Of a DNA stretch of 64,000 nt, positions 1-7,963 are shown one piece after another. How positions within the stretch are numbered: position 1 is the stretch's first letter; every line of letters begins with the position of its first letter. Source of the stretch: Chryseobacterium gleum (GTDB lineage Bacteria; Bacteroidota; Bacteroidia; Flavobacteriales_D; Crocinitomicaceae); NCBI GenBank assembly GCA_945860065.1, contig CAMAPI010000001.1, positions 1 through 64,000 of the forward strand, read 5' to 3'. The notes under the pieces are model-generated. The model saw only the letters and a list, made by a program, of their open reading frames with translations, was not told where the DNA came from and did no database searches. Made by a program: the position numbers and the translations under genes.

Positions 1-195
1 GTGGGTGATGGTATTTCCTTCGTCGTGTGTTGTTAAACATACATGTACCTTGTTGTATTCATTGGTCCACGTTGGATGATGGTTTTGTTTCTCTATTTCC
101 ACACTCGCTTTCACCATCCAATCGATGGCCTCTTTGAAAGAAGAGAACATAAACGTTTTCTTGAGTTCATTGTTTGATTCGGTCCAGTTGTTCAT
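1..195 (-). CDS. phhB: 4a-hydroxytetrahydrobiopterin dehydratase (pterin-4a-carbinolamine dehydratase), N-terminal part
   Basis: The frame opens with ATG at 195 on the minus strand and runs off the window edge, so only the first 65 codons are visible. The encoded text includes FKEAIDWMV, then NHHPTWTNEYNKVHVCLTTHD. The HHPxW...YNxVxVxLTTHD pattern is the signature of the PCD/DCoH family (about 95-110 residues), whose members dehydrate 4a-hydroxytetrahydropterin to regenerate the cofactor of aromatic amino-acid hydroxylases. The two adjacent histidines are the family's catalytic residues. It is divergent from the XRE/pentapeptide gene, with 157 bases between the two starts. The family call is confident; whether an aromatic hydroxylase lies nearby cannot be seen. 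Confidence 0.85.
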   Translation of the reverse strand, partial: MNNWTESNNELKKTFMFSSFKEAIDWMVKASVEIEKQNHHPTWTNEYNKVHVCLTTHDEGNTITH

Positions 196-235
196 GTAGT
201 AAATGTAGGATAATTCTATCACCTATCACGTATAA

Positions 236-282
236 GTAAAAATGTTTTACACGAACATAAAACAACTAAAAGTAGTGTAAAA
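236..282. promoter_or_regulatory. Clustered inverted repeats (candidate operator) between divergent genes
   Basis: Three related half-sites lie here: GTAAAA (236-241) and TTTTAC (245-250) form a 6+3+6 palindrome, and TTTTACAC (245-252) pairs with GTGTAAAA (275-282) across 22 bases. The cluster sits in the divergent region between the pterin dehydratase and XRE/pentapeptide genes, upstream of the latter's likely -7 element. A site for the adjacent helix-turn-helix protein is a natural guess but is inference only; AT-rich DNA produces such repeats by chance fairly often. Confidence 0.35.
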
Positions 283-319
283 ACAACCAAATAGTTAATA
301 TAAAGTGAAGTATATGTTT

Positions 320-327
320 TAACTTTG
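320..327 (+). promoter_or_regulatory. Bacteroidota -7 promoter element (TAACTTTG)
   Basis: TAACTTTG matches the Bacteroidota sigma-factor -7 consensus TAnnTTTG and lies 25 bases upstream of the ATG of the XRE/pentapeptide gene. No clear -33 TTG was found at the expected spacing. Confidence 0.5.
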
Positions 328-352
328 TCATCAAGCATTTAAAAAAAGAATA

Positions 353-1246
353 ATGATCACAGCGAAATCCATTGGAATGAAATTAACGTCAGCCCGAAAA
401 AGCAAAAACTTCTCTCAGGCCACATTTGCGCAGGAACTAGCGTTGAGTCCGCAGGCGGTTGGAAAATGGGAGCGAGGGGAATCGCTTCCGGACATCATTT
501 TACTGTGTCGAATCGCTGAACTATTGGCAGTCGATTTGAATTATTTTTCGGAACAAGGGTCATCACCTGTAGCTATTCAGGAGAAGGAACTACCGCAAGA
601 ACGGAATTCCACCGAATTGGATGCCATCGATAAAAAGAAAAAGCACAATTGGAACATGTCCGAAAGCAACTGGATAAACGTTGACTTCTCAGGCATAAAA
701 AATATTCAAGAAAGGTTTCATGCTGCCAATGTCAAAAAGTGCCAGTTTATCGGTGCTGATTTATCCAACGTGCAAATGAAATCCAACAACCTGGATTACT
801 GTGACTTTAGCCAGGCAAAGTTGACGAATATGCTGATTCAAAAGTCCAATTTTGCACAGTGTTCCTTGAAAAGTGCGAACCTTAAGGAAACAGAATTTGT
901 CAGTTCTTTTCTTTCATCTTGCGATGTAACAAAGTCAGATTTGACCAAGGTACTTTTTTCCTACGCTGGAATCGACAAACTGAATTTTGACCAAGTCGAA
1001 TTGAACCGAACAGCCTTTGTGCATACGCGTCTATCGAATGTGCAATTCAGTGGCACAATGGACCGCTGTTCTTTCGAGAAATGTTCCTTCAGCAAGGTAA
1101 CGTTTCACAAGGTGAAATTCCTTCAAACCTTTTTCAAATACAATGATTTGAAACGGGTGAAATTCACCGACTGTGAAGCGGACCGACTCACCTATGAGTT
1201 ATTAAAACACGGCAAAGCGGATTTGACTGGGATAAGAGTTGTTTAG
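353..1246 (+). CDS. XRE-family helix-turn-helix protein with C-terminal pentapeptide-repeat domain
   Basis: This 297-residue protein has two parts. Residues about 8-66 form an HTH_3/XRE domain (KSKNFSQATFAQELALS, then SPQAVGKWERGESLPD), the Cro/C1-type DNA-binding fold. After a charged linker (about 70-105), residues about 115-290 are rich in five-residue periodicities such as ADLSN, CDFSQ, SNFAQ, ANLKE and SDLTK, typical of a right-handed pentapeptide-repeat beta-helix. XRE/pentapeptide fusions are known in databases but their role is poorly defined. There is no signal peptide, so it should be cytoplasmic. It stands alone, with no phage genes nearby. It may bind the inverted repeats just upstream (inference). 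Confidence 0.8.
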   Translation: MITAKSIGMKLTSARKSKNFSQATFAQELALSPQAVGKWERGESLPDIILLCRIAELLAVDLNYFSEQGSSPVAIQEKELPQERNSTELDAIDKKKKHNWNMSESNWINVDFSGIKNIQERFHAANVKKCQFIGADLSNVQMKSNNLDYCDFSQAKLTNMLIQKSNFAQCSLKSANLKETEFVSSFLSSCDVTKSDLTKVLFSYAGIDKLNFDQVELNRTAFVHTRLSNVQFSGTMDRCSFEKCSFSKVTFHKVKFLQTFFKYNDLKRVKFTDCEADRLTYELLKHGKADLTGIRVV

Positions 1247-1324
1247 TCTGAGGAATTTGAATTAAACTAGTTGTTCAAGTTACTGTCTGATTAATAAAAC
1301 CGAACTTCTTCCCCTTGAAAATGT

Positions 1325-1332
1325 TATTTTTG
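1325..1332 (+). promoter_or_regulatory. -7 promoter element (TATTTTTG) for dxr
   Basis: TATTTTTG fits TAnnTTTG and ends only four bases before the dxr ATG. If used, the transcript would start at or next to the start codon, giving an almost leaderless mRNA. Confidence 0.4.
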
Positions 1333-1336
1333 TTCT

Positions 1337-2503
1337 ATGAATTCGAAAAAAGGCATCGCCATCTTAGGATCTACTGGATCCATCGGAACCCAAGCGCTTG
1401 AAGTACTGGAAACGTATCCCGATTACTTTGATTTACAAGTATTAACGGCTGGTAAAAATGCCGACTTGTTAATCGAACAAGCGCTGAAATACCACCCGAA
1501 TTCTGTGGTGATTGGCGATGAATCACTCTACCAAAAGGTAAAGGATGCACTTTGGAACCAGGACATTCACGTATACGCTGGCGAACAAGCACTGTGTCAA
1601 GTAGTGGAATCGAATGAAGTTCACACCGTGTTGACAGCTCTAGTTGGTTACGCCGGACTCAAACCAACGATTCATGCGATTGAAGCTGGAAAAACGATTG
1701 CCCTTGCAAACAAGGAAACCTTGGTCGTTGCTGGTGAACTCATCACGAAATTAGCGAAGGAAAAAGGAGTGAATATTTATCCGGTGGATTCCGAACACTC
1801 TGCGATTTTTCAATGTTTGGTCGGAGAATATCAGAATCCAATTGAAAAAATATATCTAACGGCTTCCGGTGGACCTTTCCGTGGATTCACCTATGAGCAA
1901 TTGCAAACGGTGAGTTTGGCGCAGGCGTTAAAACACCCAAACTGGTCCATGGGGGCGAAGATCACCATCGATTCTGCTAGTTTGATGAACAAAGGATTGG
2001 AAGTCATTGAAGCAAAATGGTTATTTGGCCTGCAAACGGATCAAATTGATGTCATCGTGCATCCGCAGTCCATCGTGCATAGTTTGGTGCAGTTTGAAGA
2101 TGGAAGTATGAAAGCGCAAATGGGACTCCCAGATATGAAGCTTCCGATTCAGTATGCGCTAACGTTTCCACAACGACTCCCAACAAATTTCCCGCGTTTC
2201 AATTTCATGGATTACCCACAATTAACGTTTGAAGCGCCAGATAGAAAGGTGTTTAAAAACCTTGACCTTGCTTTTAAAGTCATGGACATGCATGGAACCG
2301 CAGCTTGTTCTTTAAATGCAGCGAATGAAATAGCAGCGGATGCTTTCTTAAATGAAAAAATTAGTTTTCTGGAAATTGCTGAAATCAATCAAGCGGTGGT
2401 CGAATCGGCAAGCAATGTCTTGACTCCAACGTACGAACAGTACGTTCAGGCGGATGAAGTTGCCCGTGAAGCAGCCCGTGAATTTATCCGTAAAATCTCT
2501 TAA
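1337..2503 (+). CDS. dxr: 1-deoxy-D-xylulose 5-phosphate reductoisomerase
   Basis: DXR catalyses the NADPH-dependent rearrangement and reduction of DOXP to 2-C-methyl-D-erythritol 4-phosphate, the committed step of the non-mevalonate isoprenoid pathway in the cytosol. The 388-residue length is normal. Visible landmarks are the dinucleotide-binding GSTGSIG at residues 11-17, ANKETLVVAGE near 124-134, the metal ligands in PVDSEHSAIFQ (D151, E153) and GLEVIEA (E222), the substrate loop GGPFRG near 178, and HPNWSMGAKITIDSASLMNK before the third metal ligand. Its stop codon shares a TTAA with the stop of the convergent gene downstream. No operon partner is evident; in many flavobacteria dxr is followed by an RseP-type protease, which is absent here. 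Confidence 0.97.
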   Translation: MNSKKGIAILGSTGSIGTQALEVLETYPDYFDLQVLTAGKNADLLIEQALKYHPNSVVIGDESLYQKVKDALWNQDIHVYAGEQALCQVVESNEVHTVLTALVGYAGLKPTIHAIEAGKTIALANKETLVVAGELITKLAKEKGVNIYPVDSEHSAIFQCLVGEYQNPIEKIYLTASGGPFRGFTYEQLQTVSLAQALKHPNWSMGAKITIDSASLMNKGLEVIEAKWLFGLQTDQIDVIVHPQSIVHSLVQFEDGSMKAQMGLPDMKLPIQYALTFPQRLPTNFPRFNFMDYPQLTFEAPDRKVFKNLDLAFKVMDMHGTAACSLNAANEIAADAFLNEKISFLEIAEINQAVVESASNVLTPTYEQYVQADEVAREAAREFIRKIS

Positions 2504-5500
2504 AAGAACGCTCGTAATTCCATCGATCCGTTGTGAATGGTTCTGGATGTTCCCGTGTCTCGTCCGCTATATTGCAGCGTCATTTGTAGGTTTTTGGACA
2601 AAGTGCGCTGGTAGCCAATGGTCCAAGTAAAGTTCGTTCCAGGTTTGAGTGATTCCAACAATTCATAACCGATTGCGGATTGCGCGGATCCGGTATAATC
2701 CAATTGAATCCATTTAAATTCTCCTTGAAATCCTCCTTTTTCCGTTTGATTTTGCTTCCACGTAAGTCCAAGTTCTTTGAGCATACACGTTTCGCCACCG
2801 TAAACTGCTTCATTCTGTTTGTTGGAAATCCTTCCCGTTAAAGCATAACGCGAATTCGTGGATCCTTGGTAAATCAAACTTTGCTGAACTTGGCGGTAGC
2901 CATAAACGTAGTTCCTTCCACTGGTGTAATCTGCTAAACTTGACTTTGTGCCCATTTTCGCACTCGATTCAATGGAAAAAGTGGGATGAACATTCCAACG
3001 AAGTAAAATTTCCTGACTTTTCTGGCTGCGCGCATCTTGTCCATTGGCCAATAAATTCTTGGTGTCGTTTTGCTGCACTTGATACTCCGCTGTAAAGATT
3101 TTCCCCATCCGATTGAAGAATAGGGAATTGTTCATGGTAATGGATGAACTGACTAAACTGCTGTTTGCGATATCGTTGAAAAAGGGATTAAACGCACTTT
3201 CCAGGTTAAATTCATTGATTTTCCGCTGCATGCGCAAGCGCGCTTGGTCGGAGAATTTTCCCAGTACTTTTTTCCACGTTTGTTGATCGTTCCAAATGCG
3301 TTCTGGCCGCCAAAAAATACTTTGATTGTACTCGTTTGAAAAGGTGTTTGCGTAGTCATTGCTTGGAATAAAGATTCGAATGTAACTCGCTTGATCAATG
3401 TACTGAGCGATTTCAAATTCATTTAAATCTTTGATTCCGTCGTTGTTGTAGTCAATCCACGTGTAAAGCCCTTGTCCATCATTGACTTTCAAATACTGAA
3501 ACTGTCTTTTCTGTTCCAATCCGGATCCAACTTCATAAAAGGTATTGATGATTAACGCGTTTTTGAAAAATCGTCCTTCGTAATCGATGCGTCCCACCAA
3601 GGAATTCTCCGGTGTTTGCGGAAGCAAAACGCTATCGAGTATTTCCAGCGAACGGTACGCACTTAAAATGGTCAAACGCTGATTTTTGAGCTGATTCCAA
3701 CTGAGTTCTGCCCCAGCTGTTTTCGCTTTTGCGGCATTTCTTAATAGCAAGGAATCACTTCGTTGATCGATGCGTTCGCGGTAATAAAGTTTATATTGAT
3801 AGGAACTGGTGTCCGCATTGGACAGGTAAAACTGATAGTCAAAAAACTGATAACTAGGTGTGCTCATCAAAGAATCTGCGAGGAAAACGTTTCGTTCGTG
3901 ATCATCCTTGTAGCCCAATTTGATATTCCCTAGTTGCTTGGAAAGATCCACGCGGTGTCGCACAAATGAATTGCTTCCATTTGCAGTACTTGCCTTGGAT
4001 GTTAAGGCACTAGCATCCCAATTCGCGGACCATCCGCTTTGCTTCCAATTTCCCTCGGAAAACAAACGCGAACCGTTGAAATCACTGCCAATGGAATAAT
4101 TTTGCGCCTCGAGTTTGGCCAATCCTTTTTGTTTATCCGCCAACTTAATTCCTGTAAGAAAGGAGGTTTGTTGTCCAACAAAGTTTTTGTTTCGCGTATT
4201 CCAATCTCGATCAAATTCAACCTTTCTGTATTGCTCAATGGGACTAAAGGAACGACTTAAATACTCGAAATCCAGATAGGTTTCAAAGGAAACCGCTTGC
4301 CATTGATCTTTTTTCAACGGGATTTGCTGCACTAATTTAGAGCGATTCGAGAATCCTTGGTCATCCTTAGCGTCCAAACGCGAAAAGGTGTTTTGATCAT
4401 TTGTAGTTAGGGCGGACTCGGTTTCAATGCGCATCGTTGGACTCACTTGAAACTGGATTCCAGCGGAGACCATTTGTTTTTGTTTGGGAGTGATCACACT
4501 TCGATTGGGAGAAAAGTCACCTTGTTGAATTCCGGCAACGGGCGCCACCCATTTGTATACTTTTCCTAAGGCATTATACGAATCTAGTACGTAATCTCCT
4601 TTGTTTTGTCCAACATATTGAAAGGATGCTCGGTAATGTGCAAGCGCTGGATCCACGCTAAAAACCAGGACAGAGTCAAACGTGAGGGAATCGATTAATT
4701 GATACAACAATTGATTCTCGCTGTAGCCAACTGAATCGATGCTGTTCACCACTGCCTGCGATAAATCATCGCCAATTTGTGATAGACCATACTTTTGCGC
4801 GCTGCTTAAGTCCTGCTGTAAGGATTGATTTTTCGCGTCTTGCTCACTGTAGGCATTAAACCAAATTTGACCTTTTTTTAATTCAAGTCGCGTTGCGCTT
4901 TGAAGCAGTGAACGTGCATAATTTTGATCGGAGTACTGAAATTCTGCTACAATACGGATGTCCTTGGTAATTAAATGCCGAGAAGTAAAAATAAGTTCGG
5001 AGGTATTGTAGTCAATCGTGTAATCGAATTCTTGTCCGCGCATGAGTAATTTTCCATCGATGTAAATGCGCTCCGTTCCCGAGAGAATGGTAATGAATGG
5101 TTCGTTTTCAGCTCCTCTCAAGCGATATGGACCTTGATTGGCTTCCACTCCTTGAATGATTTGACGGTTGAATTTTCCTTTGGAGAGCGCGACGCTATTT
5201 TGGGTAAACCATTTGGCATCAGTGGCTGTTTTCCCTTGAAATTCTGAACTGATTCCTTGTCCACGTTTTTTGTAGTTCATGAAATATCCGGCCGGCTTCG
5301 ACAACCAAAAATCACCCGTAATTAACTTGAACTGATCGTTCGACAATTGAATGTACACTTGATCGAATTCTTGCAGTTTATTGGTGTTGCCATCCGCTTG
5401 AAGGGGAATATTCGCATCCGAAATAGATGCGGTTAATTTTAAGTTGTCACTAATCATTCCGTTTAGCTCTAAGTTTAAGGCGGAGTTAATCCCCAAACTT

Positions 5501-5952
5501 TGCTTATTTCCAAAGCTCAATCCTCTCGAAATACTGCCATTTTTTGTGATTTCATTCCCTCCAAAAAGAGTTGGATCAGCGGTATTTGCTTCGATCTTAA
5601 ATAGGTCTCGCTCACTAAAAGGACGACCTTGAAAAATGAGCGTAGTGTCCCGTTTTAGATACTGTTTGGTGAAATCAAAGGGCCAAACTTGGTAGGAAAG
5701 TGTTAATGTGTCTGTTGATTCCTCGATTAATCTAAACTTAGCAGAAAGAAAATCGATTTTATAAGCACTCGCTTTTAAGGTATCCTTGCCAACGATTACC
5801 ACAAAGGAACTTGGATAAATACTCAGCGTGTCGATGCGCTTCCACTCAGTGCTAAATTTTTGATGAACGATGCGGTGATTCCCATTTTGGGCTTTTGCTC
5901 CAATGGAAATAAAACAAAACAAGAAGAAGGTCCAAAAATAGTTCGGCATCAT
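2500..5952 (-). CDS. SprA-related outer-membrane beta-barrel protein, uncharacterised
   Basis: This 1150-residue protein begins with a signal peptide (hydrophobic FWTFFLFCFISIGAKAQ). The first half contains text strongly resembling the N-terminal modules of SprA/Sov, the giant T9SS translocon: KNGSISRGLSFGNKQSL, LNLELNGMISDNLKL, ASISDANIPLQADGNT, then SGTERIYIDGKLLMRGQEF and YTIDYNTSELIFTSR. The remainder alternates polar and aromatic residues like beta-barrel strands and ends in a short aromatic strand (MELRAFF). SprA itself is over 2000 residues, so this is not SprA but a half-size relative, a family I know only as a hypothetical protein in Bacteroidota. The start has two consecutive ATGs (5952 and 5949). 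No function is claimed beyond an outer-membrane location. Confidence 0.7.
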   Translation of the reverse strand: MMPNYFWTFFLFCFISIGAKAQNGNHRIVHQKFSTEWKRIDTLSIYPSSFVVIVGKDTLKASAYKIDFLSAKFRLIEESTDTLTLSYQVWPFDFTKQYLKRDTTLIFQGRPFSERDLFKIEANTADPTLFGGNEITKNGSISRGLSFGNKQSLGINSALNLELNGMISDNLKLTASISDANIPLQADGNTNKLQEFDQVYIQLSNDQFKLITGDFWLSKPAGYFMNYKKRGQGISSEFQGKTATDAKWFTQNSVALSKGKFNRQIIQGVEANQGPYRLRGAENEPFITILSGTERIYIDGKLLMRGQEFDYTIDYNTSELIFTSRHLITKDIRIVAEFQYSDQNYARSLLQSATRLELKKGQIWFNAYSEQDAKNQSLQQDLSSAQKYGLSQIGDDLSQAVVNSIDSVGYSENQLLYQLIDSLTFDSVLVFSVDPALAHYRASFQYVGQNKGDYVLDSYNALGKVYKWVAPVAGIQQGDFSPNRSVITPKQKQMVSAGIQFQVSPTMRIETESALTTNDQNTFSRLDAKDDQGFSNRSKLVQQIPLKKDQWQAVSFETYLDFEYLSRSFSPIEQYRKVEFDRDWNTRNKNFVGQQTSFLTGIKLADKQKGLAKLEAQNYSIGSDFNGSRLFSEGNWKQSGWSANWDASALTSKASTANGSNSFVRHRVDLSKQLGNIKLGYKDDHERNVFLADSLMSTPSYQFFDYQFYLSNADTSSYQYKLYYRERIDQRSDSLLLRNAAKAKTAGAELSWNQLKNQRLTILSAYRSLEILDSVLLPQTPENSLVGRIDYEGRFFKNALIINTFYEVGSGLEQKRQFQYLKVNDGQGLYTWIDYNNDGIKDLNEFEIAQYIDQASYIRIFIPSNDYANTFSNEYNQSIFWRPERIWNDQQTWKKVLGKFSDQARLRMQRKINEFNLESAFNPFFNDIANSSLVSSSITMNNSLFFNRMGKIFTAEYQVQQNDTKNLLANGQDARSQKSQEILLRWNVHPTFSIESSAKMGTKSSLADYTSGRNYVYGYRQVQQSLIYQGSTNSRYALTGRISNKQNEAVYGGETCMLKELGLTWKQNQTEKGGFQGEFKWIQLDYTGSAQSAIGYELLESLKPGTNFTWTIGYQRTLSKNLQMTLQYSGRDTGTSRTIHNGSMELRAFF

Positions 5953-5958
5953 GCCTTA

Positions 5959-5966
5959 CGAAGATA
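5959..5966 (-). promoter_or_regulatory. Variant -7 element (TATCTTCG) upstream of the SprA-like gene
   Basis: TATCTTCG differs from TAnnTTTG only at the next-to-last position and ends six bases before the start codon on the minus strand. The same TAnnTTCG form appears upstream of three other genes in the window. Use of this site would give a near-leaderless transcript. Confidence 0.35.
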
Positions 5967-6077
5967 AGGTTGTTGGCTTGATTAACGTTCGAAATGCCAA
6001 TAGATTGTTTAAGAAACGATTATTTTGTTCGTCCATCGACAATTGACTCCGCAACTTAATAATCTTCGTTCGTTTTG

Positions 6078-7349
6078 TTAATCGATGCGATCAAATCCGG
6101 TATACGGACGAAGTGCTTCAGGAATGACGATGCCATTTTCATCCTGGTGATTTTCCAATAAGGCAGCAACGATTCTTGGCAAAGCAAGTGCAGATCCATT
6201 CAAGGTATGACAAAGTTGAGATTTTTTGTCCACATCTTTAAAACGTAACTTCAAACGGTTTGCTTGGAAGGTGTCGAAACGAGAAACGGAACTTACTTCC
6301 AACCATTTTTCTTGCGCAGCGGAGTACACTTCAAAGTCGTAGGTCATGGCAGATGCAAAGCCCATATCACCGCCACATAAGCGTAAAATACGGAACTGAA
6401 GTCCAAGTTTGTCTAAAAGTCCTTTTACGTGTTCCATCATGTCTTCCAATGCTTGTGCGGTATTCGATGGATGTTCAACGCGGACAATTTCCACTTTATC
6501 AAACTGATGAAGGCGGTTTAATCCTCGTACATCTTTTCCGTAAGATCCAGCTTCTCTTCTAAAACATGGCGTATAACCACACATTTTTATCGAGAAATCG
6601 GGACCAGGTAAAATAACATCTCTGTAAATATTTGTCAAGGGAACTTCTGCCGTTGGAATCATGTAAAAGTCGTCCTCTTTCATGTAGTACATTTGTCCTT
6701 CCTTGTCCGGAAGTTGTCCTGTTCCAATTCCACTTGCTTCGTTCACCATCAACGGTGCTTGTATTTCTTCGTAACCTACTTTGCTTGCTTCTTCTAGAAA
6801 GAACTGAATTAACGCACGTTGTAATTTTGCTCCTTTTCCACGGTAAAACGGGAATCCAGCACCTGTCACTTTCACGCCTAATTCAAAATCGATGAGGTTG
6901 TATTTTTTCGCTAAATCCCAGTGGGGCAATGCGTCAAATCCAAAATTCGGTGCGCTTCCTTGCTCGTAAACAGTTTCGTTATCGTTTGCGTCACGTCCAC
7001 TTGGAACAAGTTCATTCGGTACGTTTGGCAAGGTATAAAGCAATTTGGTGATTTGCTCATCTAATTTGTCTACCGTAGACTTTAATGAAGCCTCCTGAAC
7101 TTTGAGTCCAGCCGTACGTTCTTTCAACGAAGCCGCTTCCGCTTGTTTTCCCGCCTTGAATAATTCTCCAATGGAACGAGCCAATTGATTCATTTCCGCA
7201 GCGATGTTATCTAAGTCAGTCTTTGCCGCACGCCATTCAACATCTTTGCTTAGAATCTCGTCTAAAGTCGATTCTGCATGGATATTTCGTTTTAATAGTC
7301 CCTCGACTAAAGCGTCTTTTTCGGCACGAATGCGTTGAATTTCTAACAT
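6078..7349 (-). CDS. serS: Seryl-tRNA synthetase
   Basis: SerRS charges tRNA-Ser with serine. The 423-residue length is standard. The N-terminal ~110 residues form the charged antiparallel coiled-coil tRNA-binding arm. The class II catalytic core follows, with the motif 2 region FRREAGSYGKDVRGLNRLHQ, the serine pocket PTAEVPLTN, and motif 3 in TLNGSALALPRIVAALLEN. The C-terminus PEALRPYTGFDRI is typical. It is transcribed divergently from dut, from a probable promoter at 7369-7376. The SprA-like gene lies 125 bases downstream and has its own candidate promoter. Confidence 0.98.
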   Translation of the reverse strand: MLEIQRIRAEKDALVEGLLKRNIHAESTLDEILSKDVEWRAAKTDLDNIAAEMNQLARSIGELFKAGKQAEAASLKERTAGLKVQEASLKSTVDKLDEQITKLLYTLPNVPNELVPSGRDANDNETVYEQGSAPNFGFDALPHWDLAKKYNLIDFELGVKVTGAGFPFYRGKGAKLQRALIQFFLEEASKVGYEEIQAPLMVNEASGIGTGQLPDKEGQMYYMKEDDFYMIPTAEVPLTNIYRDVILPGPDFSIKMCGYTPCFRREAGSYGKDVRGLNRLHQFDKVEIVRVEHPSNTAQALEDMMEHVKGLLDKLGLQFRILRLCGGDMGFASAMTYDFEVYSAAQEKWLEVSSVSRFDTFQANRLKLRFKDVDKKSQLCHTLNGSALALPRIVAALLENHQDENGIVIPEALRPYTGFDRID

Positions 7350-7368
7350 ATCAGTTTATTTGCGAAAA

Positions 7369-7376
7369 CAAAAGTA
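7369..7376 (-). promoter_or_regulatory. -7 promoter element (TACTTTTG) for serS
   Basis: On the minus strand TACTTTTG matches TAnnTTTG and ends 19 bases upstream of the serS ATG. Confidence 0.5.
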
Positions 7377-7498
7377 ATGAATTGAGGCGAAAATTCCGCT
7401 CAAATCCAAACGGGATAAAGAAAATAAGTCTGTGGGTTGTTAATAGTACCCTGTTGATTTCTCCTAATTCATTCCCGTTATTAGGACAGCTATTTTAC

Positions 7499-7506
7499 TA
7501 ATTTTG
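7499..7506 (+). promoter_or_regulatory. -7 promoter element (TAATTTTG) for the dut operon
   Basis: TAATTTTG matches TAnnTTTG and ends 16 bases before the dut ATG. It would drive the five-gene run up to the EnvC-like gene. Confidence 0.5.
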
Positions 7507-7522
7507 ACTACAATTAGATAAA

Positions 7523-7957
7523 ATGCAGGTAAAAATCACCAATAAGTCCAAACATGACTTGCCGAAGTACGAAACGACAGGGTCTTCTGGTATGGATATC
7601 CGCGCAAACATCGACGAAGCAGTTTCTTTAAAATCCATGCAGCGCAGTTTAATCAAAACGGGATTGTTTTTGGAAATGGATCCATCCATTGAATGTCAAA
7701 TTCGTCCGCGGAGTGGTTTAGCGCTAAAAAAAGGCTTAACCGTTTTGAATACGCCGGGGACGGTGGATGCAGATTACCGCGGCGAAGTCGGGGTGATATT
7801 AATCAATTTATCCGAAGAAGAAGTCATCATTGAAGACGGCGAACGCATTGCGCAAATGGTGTTTTGTCCCGTTCAAAAAGTAACCTTAACAGAAGTCACG
7901 GAACTCACAGATTCAGCGCGCGGAGCGGGTGGATTTGGGAGTACGGGAGTAAAATAA
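7523..7957 (+). CDS. dut: dUTP diphosphatase (dUTPase)
   Basis: Dut hydrolyses dUTP to dUMP and pyrophosphate, keeping uracil out of DNA and supplying dUMP for thymidylate synthesis. The 144-residue length fits the trimeric family. Its conserved motifs are present in order: SSGMDIRAN (motif 1, residues about 22-30), [10 protein letters not shown] (motif 2), [20 protein letters not shown] (motif 3, with the catalytic Asp), GERIAQMVF (motif 4) and [10 protein letters not shown] (motif 5, the flexible C-terminal arm). It is the first gene of an envelope-related operon; the next start is only six bases downstream. Confidence 0.97.
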   Translation: MQVKITNKSKHDLPKYETTGSSGMDIRANIDEAVSLKSMQRSLIKTGLFLEMDPSIECQIRPRSGLALKKGLTVLNTPGTVDADYRGEVGVILINLSEEEVIIEDGERIAQMVFCPVQKVTLTEVTELTDSARGAGGFGSTGVK

Positions 7958-7963
7958 CGTATT

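Noticed and set aside
353-1246. Prophage or restriction-control origin of the XRE gene
   Set aside because: No phage, toxin-antitoxin or restriction genes are near, and base composition looks like that of the neighbours.
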